Shown: positions 34,438 through 42,830 of the stretch, in pieces
Position numbering within the stretch: position 1 is the first letter of the stretch
How the letters are laid out: each line of letters opens with the position of its first letter
Source of the DNA: Bacillota bacterium
GTDB lineage: Bacteria > Bacillota > Clostridia > Christensenellales > DTU072
DNA: 64,000 bases
NCBI GenBank assembly: GCA_023394875.1
Contig: JAEXAB010000003.1
Span: 625,661-689,660 of the forward strand
Reading direction: 5' to 3'
The notes under the pieces: model-generated
Database searches by the model: none
The model's input: only the letters and a program-made list of their open reading frames with translations
What the model was told of the DNA's origin: nothing
Translations under genes and position numbers: made by a program

Positions 34438-35874
34438 ATGGGATTTATAAGGCTAGGGAACGACTACCTAAAAGAAGGCTATACACAAGTGGACAACGTT
34501 TTTTTGCTCCGCTACCTTCCCGATGCCGATTCTTTGGACGTAAAAATTTATCTGTTCGGTCTGTGCGCTGCGGGGCAAGACTCCGAAGAATATAACAGCA
34601 TAGAAAAACTTGCTTTACAATTGCATATCAGCGAAGAAAGACTGCTTTCCGGCTTTGCCTATTGGGAAGAAAGAGGCTTGGTTACCATATCCAAAACACA
34701 ACCTATTACCGTAAGCTATACTTCGGTAAAAAGACCCCTTCCTCCCGTTATTAAATACAACGCTCAAAAATATAAGATTTTTGTAGAGGAAGTAAACCGC
34801 TTATTCCCCGAAAGAATCCTCACTCCCAACGAATATAACGCGCTTATAGAAACAATAGCGGTTTCCAATATGGAAATTAACGCCATGCTGCTTATTATCC
34901 AGTATTGTAAGGAGCTTGGGGGAGATAAAACCAGCGTTCCTTATATTTTGGCGGTTGCCGACGACTGGATTAAGCAAGGTTTAACTGCCGAAAAAGCGGT
35001 CAGCGAAAGAATATCGGAACTGGAAAACAACAGTCAGGATATAAGGGCTATTTTCCAGGCGTTGGGCATAAAAAGAAGCGCCGAACTTGAAGACAGACAA
35101 CTATTTCTCAAATGGACGGCGAAATATAATTACAAGCTGGATGCTATTTTGGTGGCGGCAAAAGCGCAGAAAAAACGCGGCGGAATGCAAAAACTCGACG
35201 AATATATTGATTTGTTGAAGAAAGCCGAAGCCTATACCGCTTTCGAAGTCGCGGAGTTTGCCAAAAACAGAGAAAATGTCTATAACTTGAGTATCAGACT
35301 CAGTAAGGAACTGGGAACTTATTACGGCAGTATGGACAGCGTGGTGGAAAACTACGTTTACCCCTGGCTCAACCTTGGTTTTGAGGAAGAAGCCCTCGTA
35401 AAATTAGCCAACTTCTGTTTTTTACGCAATATCCGTTCTTTTGATGCATTGCACCAAACGGTTATGAAGTTCTATAAAAAGGGACTTACCACCGAAGAAG
35501 GGATAAAACAGTACGTAAGCAGTCAGCTAAAAGCCGATGAAAAAATTATGGAAGTCTTCGAAAAATGCGGAGTGTACGGCGTAGTTGGCAACAAGGACAG
35601 AGAAAGTTACCGCACCTGGTTGGAATGGGGCTTTGAAGAAAACACTATTTTGCTTGTGGCCGAAAGACACAACAATACCGCTTTCCCTCTTCAAAACGTA
35701 AACCGCACCCTTGCAAGCCTTTTCAACAAGAATATAACAGACTTCGAAGGCGTTAAAAAATATTTGGAAACTTCGGAAAAACGGAAAGAACCCGCCAAAG
35801 AAGATTACATAAAACATCAATACACCGATGAGCAGATTAAAAACGTATTATCGGCGTTCGAAAACTGGGAATAA
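34438..35874 (+). CDS. DnaD domain replication-initiation/restart protein
   Basis: 478 residues from the ATG at 34438, which has GGAG 4 bp upstream; the longer upstream frame has no SD and an unlikely N-terminus. DnaD/DnaB proteins of Firmicutes help load the replicative helicase. Seen: an N-terminal winged-helix-like part (GYTQVDNVFLLRYLPDADSL...), then repeated DnaD-type helical modules around residues 100-180, 190-260 and later, recognisable by the spaced F/W/Y pattern (LFLKWTAKYNYKLDAILVA). The DnaI-like gene follows by 3 bp, which supports this role. Confidence 0.88.
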   Translation: MGFIRLGNDYLKEGYTQVDNVFLLRYLPDADSLDVKIYLFGLCAAGQDSEEYNSIEKLALQLHISEERLLSGFAYWEERGLVTISKTQPITVSYTSVKRPLPPVIKYNAQKYKIFVEEVNRLFPERILTPNEYNALIETIAVSNMEINAMLLIIQYCKELGGDKTSVPYILAVADDWIKQGLTAEKAVSERISELENNSQDIRAIFQALGIKRSAELEDRQLFLKWTAKYNYKLDAILVAAKAQKKRGGMQKLDEYIDLLKKAEAYTAFEVAEFAKNRENVYNLSIRLSKELGTYYGSMDSVVENYVYPWLNLGFEEEALVKLANFCFLRNIRSFDALHQTVMKFYKKGLTTEEGIKQYVSSQLKADEKIMEVFEKCGVYGVVGNKDRESYRTWLEWGFEENTILLVAERHNNTAFPLQNVNRTLASLFNKNITDFEGVKKYLETSEKRKEPAKEDYIKHQYTDEQIKNVLSAFENWE

Positions 35875-35877
35875 TCT

Positions 35878-36795
35878 ATGAATAATACCGATAGAGCAAT
35901 ATTTATCATAAAAAATAGGCATACTGAGGCGTTGCTTGAAAGAGAAAAACAGCTCGCTTCTCTGCGTCAAGATAAAAATTTTTGCGCGTTGGAAAATTCT
36001 TTGGATGTATTAAAGTGGGAATTAGCCAAAAACATAGCTTTTGACAAGCCTGTCGATGCTTTGCAAAAAGATATAGCCGAAAAGGAAGAAGAAATAGCCG
36101 ACTATTTGGCAAAAAAGTCATTAAAAATTAATATACTGGAAGAATATTTTCTTTGTCCGATTTGTAAAGACAGCGGGAATATTAACGGAAAACTCTGCGC
36201 TTGCACCGAAAAAGAACGGATTAATCTAGAGTTGGAAGAAAACCCTCAATTAAAAAACGTACCTGAAACGCTGGAAAACATCAATTTTTCTTTTTACAAA
36301 AACTTAGGTAAAAACTATAAAAAATACGTCGATTTTATGAAAAAAACTTTCCTTGAGGGCGATAAAAGCTTCCTTATAATTTCGGGTGGGGCGGGAGTAG
36401 GCAAAACTTATCTGGCTTATACCGCCTTGAAAGAGGCTTTGTTCAATGGCAAGTCGGTAAAAATACTGGATTCTATTAAGCTAAATAAAAAGTTCTTGGA
36501 ATATCACTGCGCCGCCCTTTCCGACAAGCACTGTATTTGGGAAGAAATATGTGAAAGCGACGTACTGTTAATTGACGACCTTGGCGCCGAACAGTTATTT
36601 AACAACGTAACTTTGCCGTATTTATACGAACTTATGGTGGACAGAATGGACAAAAAAACCATATTTACCACTAATCTTGATTTCGCCAATCTGGAGACAA
36701 AATACGGACAAAGGCTTTTTAGTCGCTTTTGCGATATAAGAAATTCGGTATTTCTGCCCATATCTGCGCCCGATTTACGCTTAATGCAGCAATAA
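35878..36795 (+). CDS. DnaC/DnaI-like helicase loader ATPase
   Basis: 305-residue AAA+ ATPase that loads the DnaB/DnaC replicative helicase. Seen: helical N-terminus (1-75), a zinc-binding cluster CPICKDSG...KLCAC (about 95-112), Walker A GGAGVGKTYLA, Walker B VLLIDDLGAE, sensor motif TTNLDF, and the Arg-finger region RLFSRFCD. Its stop is followed by a short gap before cvpA. The pairing with DnaD three bases upstream is typical of Firmicutes primosome genes. Confidence 0.93.
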   Translation: MNNTDRAIFIIKNRHTEALLEREKQLASLRQDKNFCALENSLDVLKWELAKNIAFDKPVDALQKDIAEKEEEIADYLAKKSLKINILEEYFLCPICKDSGNINGKLCACTEKERINLELEENPQLKNVPETLENINFSFYKNLGKNYKKYVDFMKKTFLEGDKSFLIISGGAGVGKTYLAYTALKEALFNGKSVKILDSIKLNKKFLEYHCAALSDKHCIWEEICESDVLLIDDLGAEQLFNNVTLPYLYELMVDRMDKKTIFTTNLDFANLETKYGQRLFSRFCDIRNSVFLPISAPDLRLMQQ

Positions 36796-36868
36796 CCGCA
36801 ATTTAGTTGCATTTTGAATTGCTCCAAAGTATAATAAATATGTTAAAAAAATGTTTATGGGAGGAAAA

Positions 36869-37402
36869 ATGAACATTGTTGACATAAGTACGATAGTCGT
36901 ATTGATACTTGCCTTGATTGTAGGTTTGGCAAGAGGCTTCGGTAAAAGTCTAAAAACCTTTACAAAAGGCGTTTTCGGTATAATTATTTCGGTTTTCGTC
37001 TGTATTTCCTTTGGTGGAATGATCAGCAATCTGAATTTCGTAGGCAATTTTATCGCCAAAGTCAATCAAGCTATATCCGGTTTTAGCGAAATGTTGGGCA
37101 ACCTCAAATTAGGTATTTGGGTTTATTATATCGTTTTGTTCTTTATTATCCAAATTTTGCGTATTTTGGTTGTCAAAGTTATTGTGGACTTGTTTGAAAA
37201 AGATAACGCTGTTATGAAATTTATCAATAAGTTTTTGGGCGCGGCTTTCTCCCCTGCCGCTGTCTGCATGTTCATTCTGTTGATACTTGCGGCGTTAAAA
37301 ATATTCGAAAATCTATCTTTTGTACAGAATATACTAACCAAACTGGACGGAAGCTTCCTACTCAAAGTATATGCCAATAACCCGATAACGCTAGCGTTAT
37401 AA
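36869..37402 (+). CDS. CvpA family membrane protein
   Basis: 177 residues from the ATG at 36869, chosen because GGGAGG lies just before it; an ATG 18 bp upstream has no SD. Seen: four TM segments, with VDISTIVVLILALIVGLARG at the N-terminus as in CvpA/colicin V production proteins, and a KFINKFLGAAFSPAAV loop before TM4. Family members act in envelope and membrane homeostasis in ways that are not settled. Last gene of the dnaD run; a strong inverted repeat follows. Confidence 0.85.
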   Translation: MNIVDISTIVVLILALIVGLARGFGKSLKTFTKGVFGIIISVFVCISFGGMISNLNFVGNFIAKVNQAISGFSEMLGNLKLGIWVYYIVLFFIIQILRILVVKVIVDLFEKDNAVMKFINKFLGAAFSPAAVCMFILLILAALKIFENLSFVQNILTKLDGSFLLKVYANNPITLAL

Positions 37403-37429
37403 TGTCCTTTCTATTCTTAATCAAAACAA

Positions 37430-37501
37430 AAATAATATTCGGAGAAGACGCTGTTGATAAAACATTAACTGCAGGAAAATCCGAATATTGCTATTTTTAG
37501 C
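37430..37501 (+). terminator. Large inverted repeat after cvpA
   Basis: AATATTCGGA (37432-37441) and TCCGAATATT (37480-37489) form a 10-bp perfect stem around a 38-nt interior that holds GTTGAT/ATTAAC, followed by GCTATTTTTAGC. The wide branched loop is not typical of a simple terminator; it could end the cvpA transcript or be a structured RNA of its own. Confidence 0.6.
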
Positions 37502-37529
37502 ACAAGTATTTGATTTATTGAAACTACAA

Positions 37530-37661
37530 AATAGGCTCCCTATTGTTTGCGGTATGGGAACCGTAAATAAGGTTACTGTGCAAAAAAATGAAACAGCAAT
37601 ATTACTACGGCAGTTTTGCCGCTAGCTAAAATAGTGGTTAATAACCTTATAGCAAACGGAG
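37530..37661 (+). promoter_or_regulatory. Structured 5' leader of the metF-metH operon, class unknown
   Basis: Nested pairings: GTTTGC (37545-37550) with GCAAAC (37652-37657), directly before the GGAG SD; ATAAGGTTA (37567-37575) with TAACCTTAT (37642-37650), 9 bp perfect; hairpins AATAG/CTATT, CGGT/ACCG, CTGT/ACAG and CGGCA/TGCCG. The loop of the first hairpin (GCTCC) can pair with that of the second (ATGGGA). No SAM-I, THF or cobalamin core blocks are present. It is a candidate riboswitch acting on translation of metF. Confidence 0.55.
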
Positions 37662-37670
37662 ATAAACAAG

Positions 37671-38501
37671 ATGAAAAAAATATTTTCACTGGAAACGTTC
37701 CCCCCGAAAAAGGATGACGGAATAGAGACTATTTATTATCCTTTGGCGGGGCTTGCTATGCTTAAGCCAGATTTTATCAGCGTAACTTACGGCGCCAACG
37801 GGGGCAGAAAGGCTCTTACCGACGAAGTATGCGATTTTATAAAAAACGGTTATAAAATAGAGAGTGTAGCCCACCTTACTTGCGTTGGAAGCTCCAAAGA
37901 AACTATTTTTGCTCTCCTTGAAAATCTAAAAAACAAAAATATAACTTCCATTCTTGCCCTGCGCGGCGATCTCAAAGAGGAAACAAACCTTACCGACTAT
38001 AAATACGCCACCGACCTTATTAAAGATATAGTATCTTTCGGCGGTTTTAACGTTCTTGCCGCTTGCTATCCCGAAGGACACGTGGAGAGTTCTTTTATCG
38101 AACAGGATTTGTCGGTAATGACTATGAAAAACGATTTAGGGGTAAGCCGCTTTTTGAGCCAGTTGTTTTTTGACAATGCTGATTTTTATAACCTCAACGA
38201 ACAGGCAAAAACAAGGGGCATAACAGCTCCCATTTCGGCAGGAATTATGCCTATAACCAACGCAAAACAGATTGTAAGAATGGTTCAGATGAGCGGAGCC
38301 AAAATCCCTCCTTCGGTGTCGAAAATGATTTCCGCTTACGAAAACGACCCGGACAGCCTACGCAAGGCGGGACTTGACTATTCTATTACGCAAATAAGAG
38401 ATTTGTTAGCAAACGGCGTTGACGGTATTCATCTTTACACTATGAACAACGTAACCACCGCCACCACAATTTATGAGGGAATAAGGGACTTGTTGGAGTG
38501 A
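37671..38501 (+). CDS. metF: Methylenetetrahydrofolate reductase
   Basis: Reduces 5,10-methylene-THF to 5-methyl-THF, the methyl donor for MetH. 276-residue TIM-barrel flavoprotein with the family landmarks ETFPPK, FISVTYGANGG, AHLTCV, ILALRGD and the IPPSVSK segment near the C-terminus. GGAG lies upstream of the ATG, inside or beside the structured leader. Its stop overlaps the GTG start of the next gene by 4 bp, so translation is coupled. First gene of a complete methionine-synthesis operon. Confidence 0.95.
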   Translation: MKKIFSLETFPPKKDDGIETIYYPLAGLAMLKPDFISVTYGANGGRKALTDEVCDFIKNGYKIESVAHLTCVGSSKETIFALLENLKNKNITSILALRGDLKEETNLTDYKYATDLIKDIVSFGGFNVLAACYPEGHVESSFIEQDLSVMTMKNDLGVSRFLSQLFFDNADFYNLNEQAKTRGITAPISAGIMPITNAKQIVRMVQMSGAKIPPSVSKMISAYENDPDSLRKAGLDYSITQIRDLLANGVDGIHLYTMNNVTTATTIYEGIRDLLE

Positions 38502-39064
38502 ACAGCGACATAAAAGAGGTAGGGAGATACCTACGTATTCCTATAAATAATCTGCCCGAACAAACCAAAGCGACTATAGAGGAGATGCTGAAAATTTCTA
38601 ACGGTCTTTCTCCCCAAAAAAGAGTGGCTTTTTTTGATGTCGAAAAGTCGGAAAGTGGCATAAAGCTATTGGGAACCAACCTTATTTTGGAAGGTAATCT
38701 AATTAATAAGCACTTTTTCGGTTGCAAAAAAATTATTGTAATTTTGGCGACTTTAGGCATGAAAAGTGAACTTCTACTTAAAGAATATTTTGCCAAAAAC
38801 GCCGAAAAAGCAGTGGTTTTGGACGCTTGTTTTACTTTTGAGATAGAAAAATATCTTGACGAAGCCGAAGAGGAAATAAAAAATAAGGGTTTTGATATTA
38901 CTTCTAGGATAAGCTGCGGCTACGGAGATTTGCAACTTAATTACCAAGAAGACTTATTGGAACTAGTGGACGGCAAAAAAATAGGGGTTTTTCAAAACGA
39001 AAGCTATATGCTTACGCCGAATAAATCGGTAATAGCTCTTATAGGGGTGAAAGATGAAGCTTAG
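38498..39064 (+). CDS. Stand-alone MetH activation-domain protein
   Basis: 188 residues starting at GTG (TTGGAG upstream; overlaps the metF stop). It resembles the Met_synt_B12 (AdoMet-binding activation) domain that ends full-length MetH: EVGRYLRIP at the N-terminus, the RISCGYGDLQL block where MetH has its RxSxGYP-like AdoMet site, and MLTPNKSVIALIGV at the end. The protein probably reductively reactivates cob(II)alamin on the MetH encoded directly downstream, which lacks this domain. It overlaps metH by 11 bp. Confidence 0.85.
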   Translation: MNSDIKEVGRYLRIPINNLPEQTKATIEEMLKISNGLSPQKRVAFFDVEKSESGIKLLGTNLILEGNLINKHFFGCKKIIVILATLGMKSELLLKEYFAKNAEKAVVLDACFTFEIEKYLDEAEEEIKNKGFDITSRISCGYGDLQLNYQEDLLELVDGKKIGVFQNESYMLTPNKSVIALIGVKDEA

Positions 39065-41402
39065 TGAATTAATAAGGTCAAAAAGAATATTTTTAGACGG
39101 CGGAATGGGTAGCTCTCTTATAAAACTAGGCTACTCTACCCGCCACGGCGAAATTTTTAACATAGAAAAACCCGAAGTTATTAAGAAAATTATTACCGGA
39201 TATTTGCAAGCGGGCAGCGATATCGTACTGACTAACACTTTTAACGCCAACTCAAAAAAAGCCGATTTAAGTAAATACAACTTAGAAGAAATCATTACTT
39301 CGGCAATAAAAATAGCCAAAGAATGCATTAATAATAATCAATACGTATTATACGACTGCGGGCCCAGCGGAGAATTAATGGCGCCCTACGGCAACACTTC
39401 TTTTGAGGAAGCCTACGTTATCTTTGCAGAGCAAGCAAAAATAGTCAATAACAGCGGTGTGGACGGGGTTATTATCGAAACTTTTACCGATTTGCAGGAA
39501 CTGCGCGCCGCAATACTTGCTTTCAAAGAAAATACAAACTTGCCCATTTTTTGCAGTATGAGCTTTGAGAAAAACGGCAGAACCTTTTTCGGCGTGGGGG
39601 TGGAAAGTTTCGCCTTGACCGCCCAAGGACTCAACGTCGATGCAATCGGCATTAACTGCGGCACAGGGCCTGAAGAAATGTATGATAATATAGCGAAACT
39701 AATTGAATTTACCCGCGTGCCGGTTTACGCCAAAGCTAACGCCGGAATGCCAAAATACGTTAACGGCGAAACGGTCTATTCCTTAGATGCCGAAAACTTT
39801 TCTTATTATATGCAAAAAATAGCCTCATTAGGGGTGAATATCTTAGGTGGTTGCTGCGGAACGGACAGTAATTATATTGCCTTAACCAAAAAAGCAACGG
39901 AATCACTTCCATATAAAATTTTTGAAAACAATATTGACGCCGTTTGCTCTTACGCAAAAACCGTTAATTTTGGTAACGACACCACCCTTTTAATCGGAGA
40001 AAGAGTTAACCCCACGAATAAGCCGCTGTTAAAAGAAGCTATCAAAAACGACGATTATAACTATATCCTTTCCATGTGCCTTAGTCAGATGACGCAGGGC
40101 GCCGACATTCTTGACATTAACGTAGGAATGGCAGGTATTGACGAAGTTGAAAAACTGAAAAACACCGTTGCTTACGTTCAGGGCGTAGCCGACGTTCCTT
40201 TATGTATTGACACAAGCAAACTTCCCGCGCTGAAAGAAGCTTTGAGAATTACCAACGGAATTTGCATAATTAATTCTGTCAACGGCGAAGAGTCGGTTAT
40301 GGAAAATATCTTTCCTCTGGCAAAGAAATACGGTAGCTATATGATTGCCCTTTGTTTAGACAATAACGGTATTCCCGACAGCGTGGACGGCAGATTAGCT
40401 ATAGCCGAAAGGATAATTAATAAAGCTAAAACTTACGGCATCGACAAATCAAAGTTCTTGTTCGACCCTCTTACTTTGGCGGTAAGCGTTAACAAAGATA
40501 ATGCCATAATAACTTTGGAAACTATTAAGGAGCTGAAAAATAAATTCGGCGTAAAGACTACTTTGGGGCTCTCAAACATAAGTTTCGGTTTGCCAAACAG
40601 AGAAAACATAAACGCAACGTTTTTTGAACTGGTTAAACGTTACAAGTCTGATACGGCTATAATAAATCCCGCCACCCAACCAAGTTTAGATAGCTTTGCT
40701 TATAACTTACTCCTTGGCAAGGACAAAAACTGCGAAGAATATATAGCCAACAACACCGTTCAAGAAGCTACCCCATTAAACGTAGATACGGTCTATGAAA
40801 TATCCTATTGCATAGAAAAAGGCTACACCAACGAAGGTATGCTTGCCCTAAAACAAAAGGTAAATCAAGATAACTTTGCCGAAATTATCGATAAAGACAT
40901 AATAGGCGGACTTAATACCCTTGGTTACGCCTACGAAAAAGGAACGGCGTTTTTGCCTCAACTCATGGCGGGGAGCGAAACGGCAAAGGCAATGCTTGAT
41001 TATATAAAATCCAAGTTTATTTCTGCAAACGAACAAAACCCGAAAGCCACAATTGTTATTGCCACCGTAAAAGGCGACGTTCACGATATAGGAAAGAACA
41101 TAGTAAAAGCTGTTGTGGCAAATTACGGCTACCGCATAATAGATTTAGGCAAGGATATCCCTACCGAAATAATACTTGAGGCTATAGAAAAATACAAACC
41201 GCAGATTCTTGCTCTTTCCGCTCTTATGACTACCACCCTTGACAATATGACAAGCACGATAAACGCCGTAAAAACAGTTTATCCCGATATTGTAATAATG
41301 GTAGGCGGGGCTGTGGTGAGTACCGATTATGCCGAAGCCTTAAAGGTAAATTATTCTCCCAACGCGCAGGAGTTCGTAAAAAAATTACAACACTTGTTAT
41401 AA
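39054..41402 (+). CDS. metH: Cobalamin-dependent methionine synthase without activation domain
   Basis: Transfers methyl from 5-methyl-THF to homocysteine via cobalamin. 782 residues. Domains: homocysteine-binding barrel (about 1-290) with DGGMGS, GINCGTG and zinc ligands in GGCCGTD; pterin-binding barrel (about 310-570) with IGERVNPTN, DINVG and NPATQPS; B12 cap and binding domains (about 590-782) with DVHDIGKNIV, the lower-ligand His motif, and VGGAVVS. The C-terminal activation domain of full-length MetH (about 1200 residues) is absent and is encoded by the gene before it. It needs cobalamin, which the riboswitch-controlled transporter could supply. Confidence 0.95.
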   Translation: MKLSELIRSKRIFLDGGMGSSLIKLGYSTRHGEIFNIEKPEVIKKIITGYLQAGSDIVLTNTFNANSKKADLSKYNLEEIITSAIKIAKECINNNQYVLYDCGPSGELMAPYGNTSFEEAYVIFAEQAKIVNNSGVDGVIIETFTDLQELRAAILAFKENTNLPIFCSMSFEKNGRTFFGVGVESFALTAQGLNVDAIGINCGTGPEEMYDNIAKLIEFTRVPVYAKANAGMPKYVNGETVYSLDAENFSYYMQKIASLGVNILGGCCGTDSNYIALTKKATESLPYKIFENNIDAVCSYAKTVNFGNDTTLLIGERVNPTNKPLLKEAIKNDDYNYILSMCLSQMTQGADILDINVGMAGIDEVEKLKNTVAYVQGVADVPLCIDTSKLPALKEALRITNGICIINSVNGEESVMENIFPLAKKYGSYMIALCLDNNGIPDSVDGRLAIAERIINKAKTYGIDKSKFLFDPLTLAVSVNKDNAIITLETIKELKNKFGVKTTLGLSNISFGLPNRENINATFFELVKRYKSDTAIINPATQPSLDSFAYNLLLGKDKNCEEYIANNTVQEATPLNVDTVYEISYCIEKGYTNEGMLALKQKVNQDNFAEIIDKDIIGGLNTLGYAYEKGTAFLPQLMAGSETAKAMLDYIKSKFISANEQNPKATIVIATVKGDVHDIGKNIVKAVVANYGYRIIDLGKDIPTEIILEAIEKYKPQILALSALMTTTLDNMTSTINAVKTVYPDIVIMVGGAVVSTDYAEALKVNYSPNAQEFVKKLQHLL

Positions 41403-41459
41403 CGCTTTATTTTCATAAGCGGTAACGCTATAATATATGTAATAATTTTGAGGTGATAC

Positions 41460-41984
41460 ATGGCAAGAATAAGTCTGACCGATTATGACAAAGCCTCGCT
41501 AGAGGTAAAAAAAGAATACGACGACCAAATATCAAAGCACGGGCGTATTACCAATATGAAAAGAACTTTACTTCATTCGGTGCCTGCCTTTAAGGTACTT
41601 ATGGATTGGTATCCTCTGCGCGATGAGGTTGTAAAAGTTGTGGGAGAGTTTGCCACAAACGTATATGCTTACTCAATCAGCTATGATAACCATTGTCTGA
41701 TTTGTTCCACTTTCTTCCGCAAAATTCTGCGCGACAACGGACATGATCCCGACAATCTCAATTTAGGGGAAACCGAAGAATTATTAATGGAATACGGCAA
41801 AGCCTGCGTTGACCAACCTACCTTTGTCAGCGACGAACTTTTTGCCCGCATGAGAAAACGTTTTAATGAGGAACAAATAGTCCTTCTTACCGCCTTTGCC
41901 GGTATGATGATAGCGACTAACCTTATCAACAACGCGCTCGACGTGGATTTGGACGATTATCTTGATCTTTACACCAAAAAATAG
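41460..41984 (+). CDS. Carboxymuconolactone decarboxylase / AhpD-like protein
   Basis: 174-residue all-alpha protein of the CMD/AhpD superfamily. Seen: the redox motif CLICS with the preceding SISYDNHC region, matching the ExxxCxxC-His layout loosely, and helices FVSDELFARMRKRF and EEQIVLLTAFAGMMIATN typical of the fold. It starts after GAGGTG and is followed 8 bp later by an SDR gene, with which it probably forms an operon. A role in peroxide or quinone metabolism is possible; the substrate is unknown. Confidence 0.8.
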   Translation: MARISLTDYDKASLEVKKEYDDQISKHGRITNMKRTLLHSVPAFKVLMDWYPLRDEVVKVVGEFATNVYAYSISYDNHCLICSTFFRKILRDNGHDPDNLNLGETEELLMEYGKACVDQPTFVSDELFARMRKRFNEEQIVLLTAFAGMMIATNLINNALDVDLDDYLDLYTKK

Positions 41985-41992
41985 GAGTGTTT

Positions 41993-42796
41993 ATGTATAA
42001 TTTCAAAAATAAAACTGTATTTATAACCGGGGCGGCAAAAGGACAAGGAAGGGCCGTTGCCCTCGCTTTTGCCAAAGAAGGCGCGAATATAATCGCCTTT
42101 GACCTAGCTCAAAAACTTTCATATCCGTGCTATAACGAATGCGGACTGCAAGGCTTAGAATGCCTCAAAAATGAAGTGGAAGCCTTGGGAAGCAAGGCAG
42201 TAATCGCTTTCGGGGACGTACGTAATGCCAAAGACGTGGAAAACGCAGTCAATTTAGGGGTGGAAGCTTTTGGCGGAATTGATTATCTTTTTAACAATGC
42301 AGGCATCTGCGCTTACGGATTGTCGCATGAACTAAGCGAAGAAGAATGGGACAGCATGATAGATATAAACTTAAAAGGCAGTTGGCTTGTCGGTAAATAC
42401 GTCATCCCGGTAATGCGTAAAGCAAAAAGCGGCGTTATTATCAATAATTCTTCGGTTGGCGGGCTTAGAGGAATGAACCGCCTCTCTCACTACGCTGCAA
42501 GCAAATGGGCGCTTGTTGGTTTAACTAAATCTTGGGCTTTGGAAAATTCCGCTTACAATATCCGCGTTATTAGCATTCACCCGACCGGAGTAAACACCCC
42601 GATGAACGACGGTTTAGCTTTTATGGAAGGCACCACTCCTAAAGAAATCGCCGAAAGAAGCGCGGGCAACCTTCTTCCAGTACCTTGGATAGAACCCGAA
42701 GACGTAGCCGATTCGGTATTGTTCCTGTGCAGCGACAAAGCCAAATACGTGACGGGCAGTCAGTACGTACTTGACGCCGGACTACTAACAAGATAA
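41993..42796 (+). CDS. SDR oxidoreductase, mycofactocin-coupled-like subfamily
   Basis: 267 residues from the ATG at 41993, with AGGAG 5 bp before it (a GTG two codons earlier overlaps that SD). Seen: TGAAKGQGR cofactor loop, NNAGI, catalytic Ser in NNSSVGG, YAASK, and TGVNTPM. The TGAxxGQGR loop and an insertion after beta-2 (about 36-60) are features of SDRs that hold NAD tightly and are often coupled to mycofactocin. No mycofactocin biosynthesis gene is in the window. Probably oxidises an alcohol with an external electron acceptor. Confidence 0.88.
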   Translation: MYNFKNKTVFITGAAKGQGRAVALAFAKEGANIIAFDLAQKLSYPCYNECGLQGLECLKNEVEALGSKAVIAFGDVRNAKDVENAVNLGVEAFGGIDYLFNNAGICAYGLSHELSEEEWDSMIDINLKGSWLVGKYVIPVMRKAKSGVIINNSSVGGLRGMNRLSHYAASKWALVGLTKSWALENSAYNIRVISIHPTGVNTPMNDGLAFMEGTTPKEIAERSAGNLLPVPWIEPEDVADSVLFLCSDKAKYVTGSQYVLDAGLLTR

Positions 42797-42830
42797 TAAA
42801 AAAACCGCCGTAAGGCGGTTTAATTTTCTA
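42795..42830 (+). terminator. Terminator after the SDR gene
   Basis: AAACCGCC-GTAA-GGCGGTTT with A-tract before and T-rich tail after; shared with the convergent isomerase gene. Confidence 0.9.

Noticed and set aside
37432..37661. SAM-I, THF or cobalamin riboswitch before metF
   Set aside because: None of the conserved core blocks of these classes could be found, so only an unassigned structured leader is reported.
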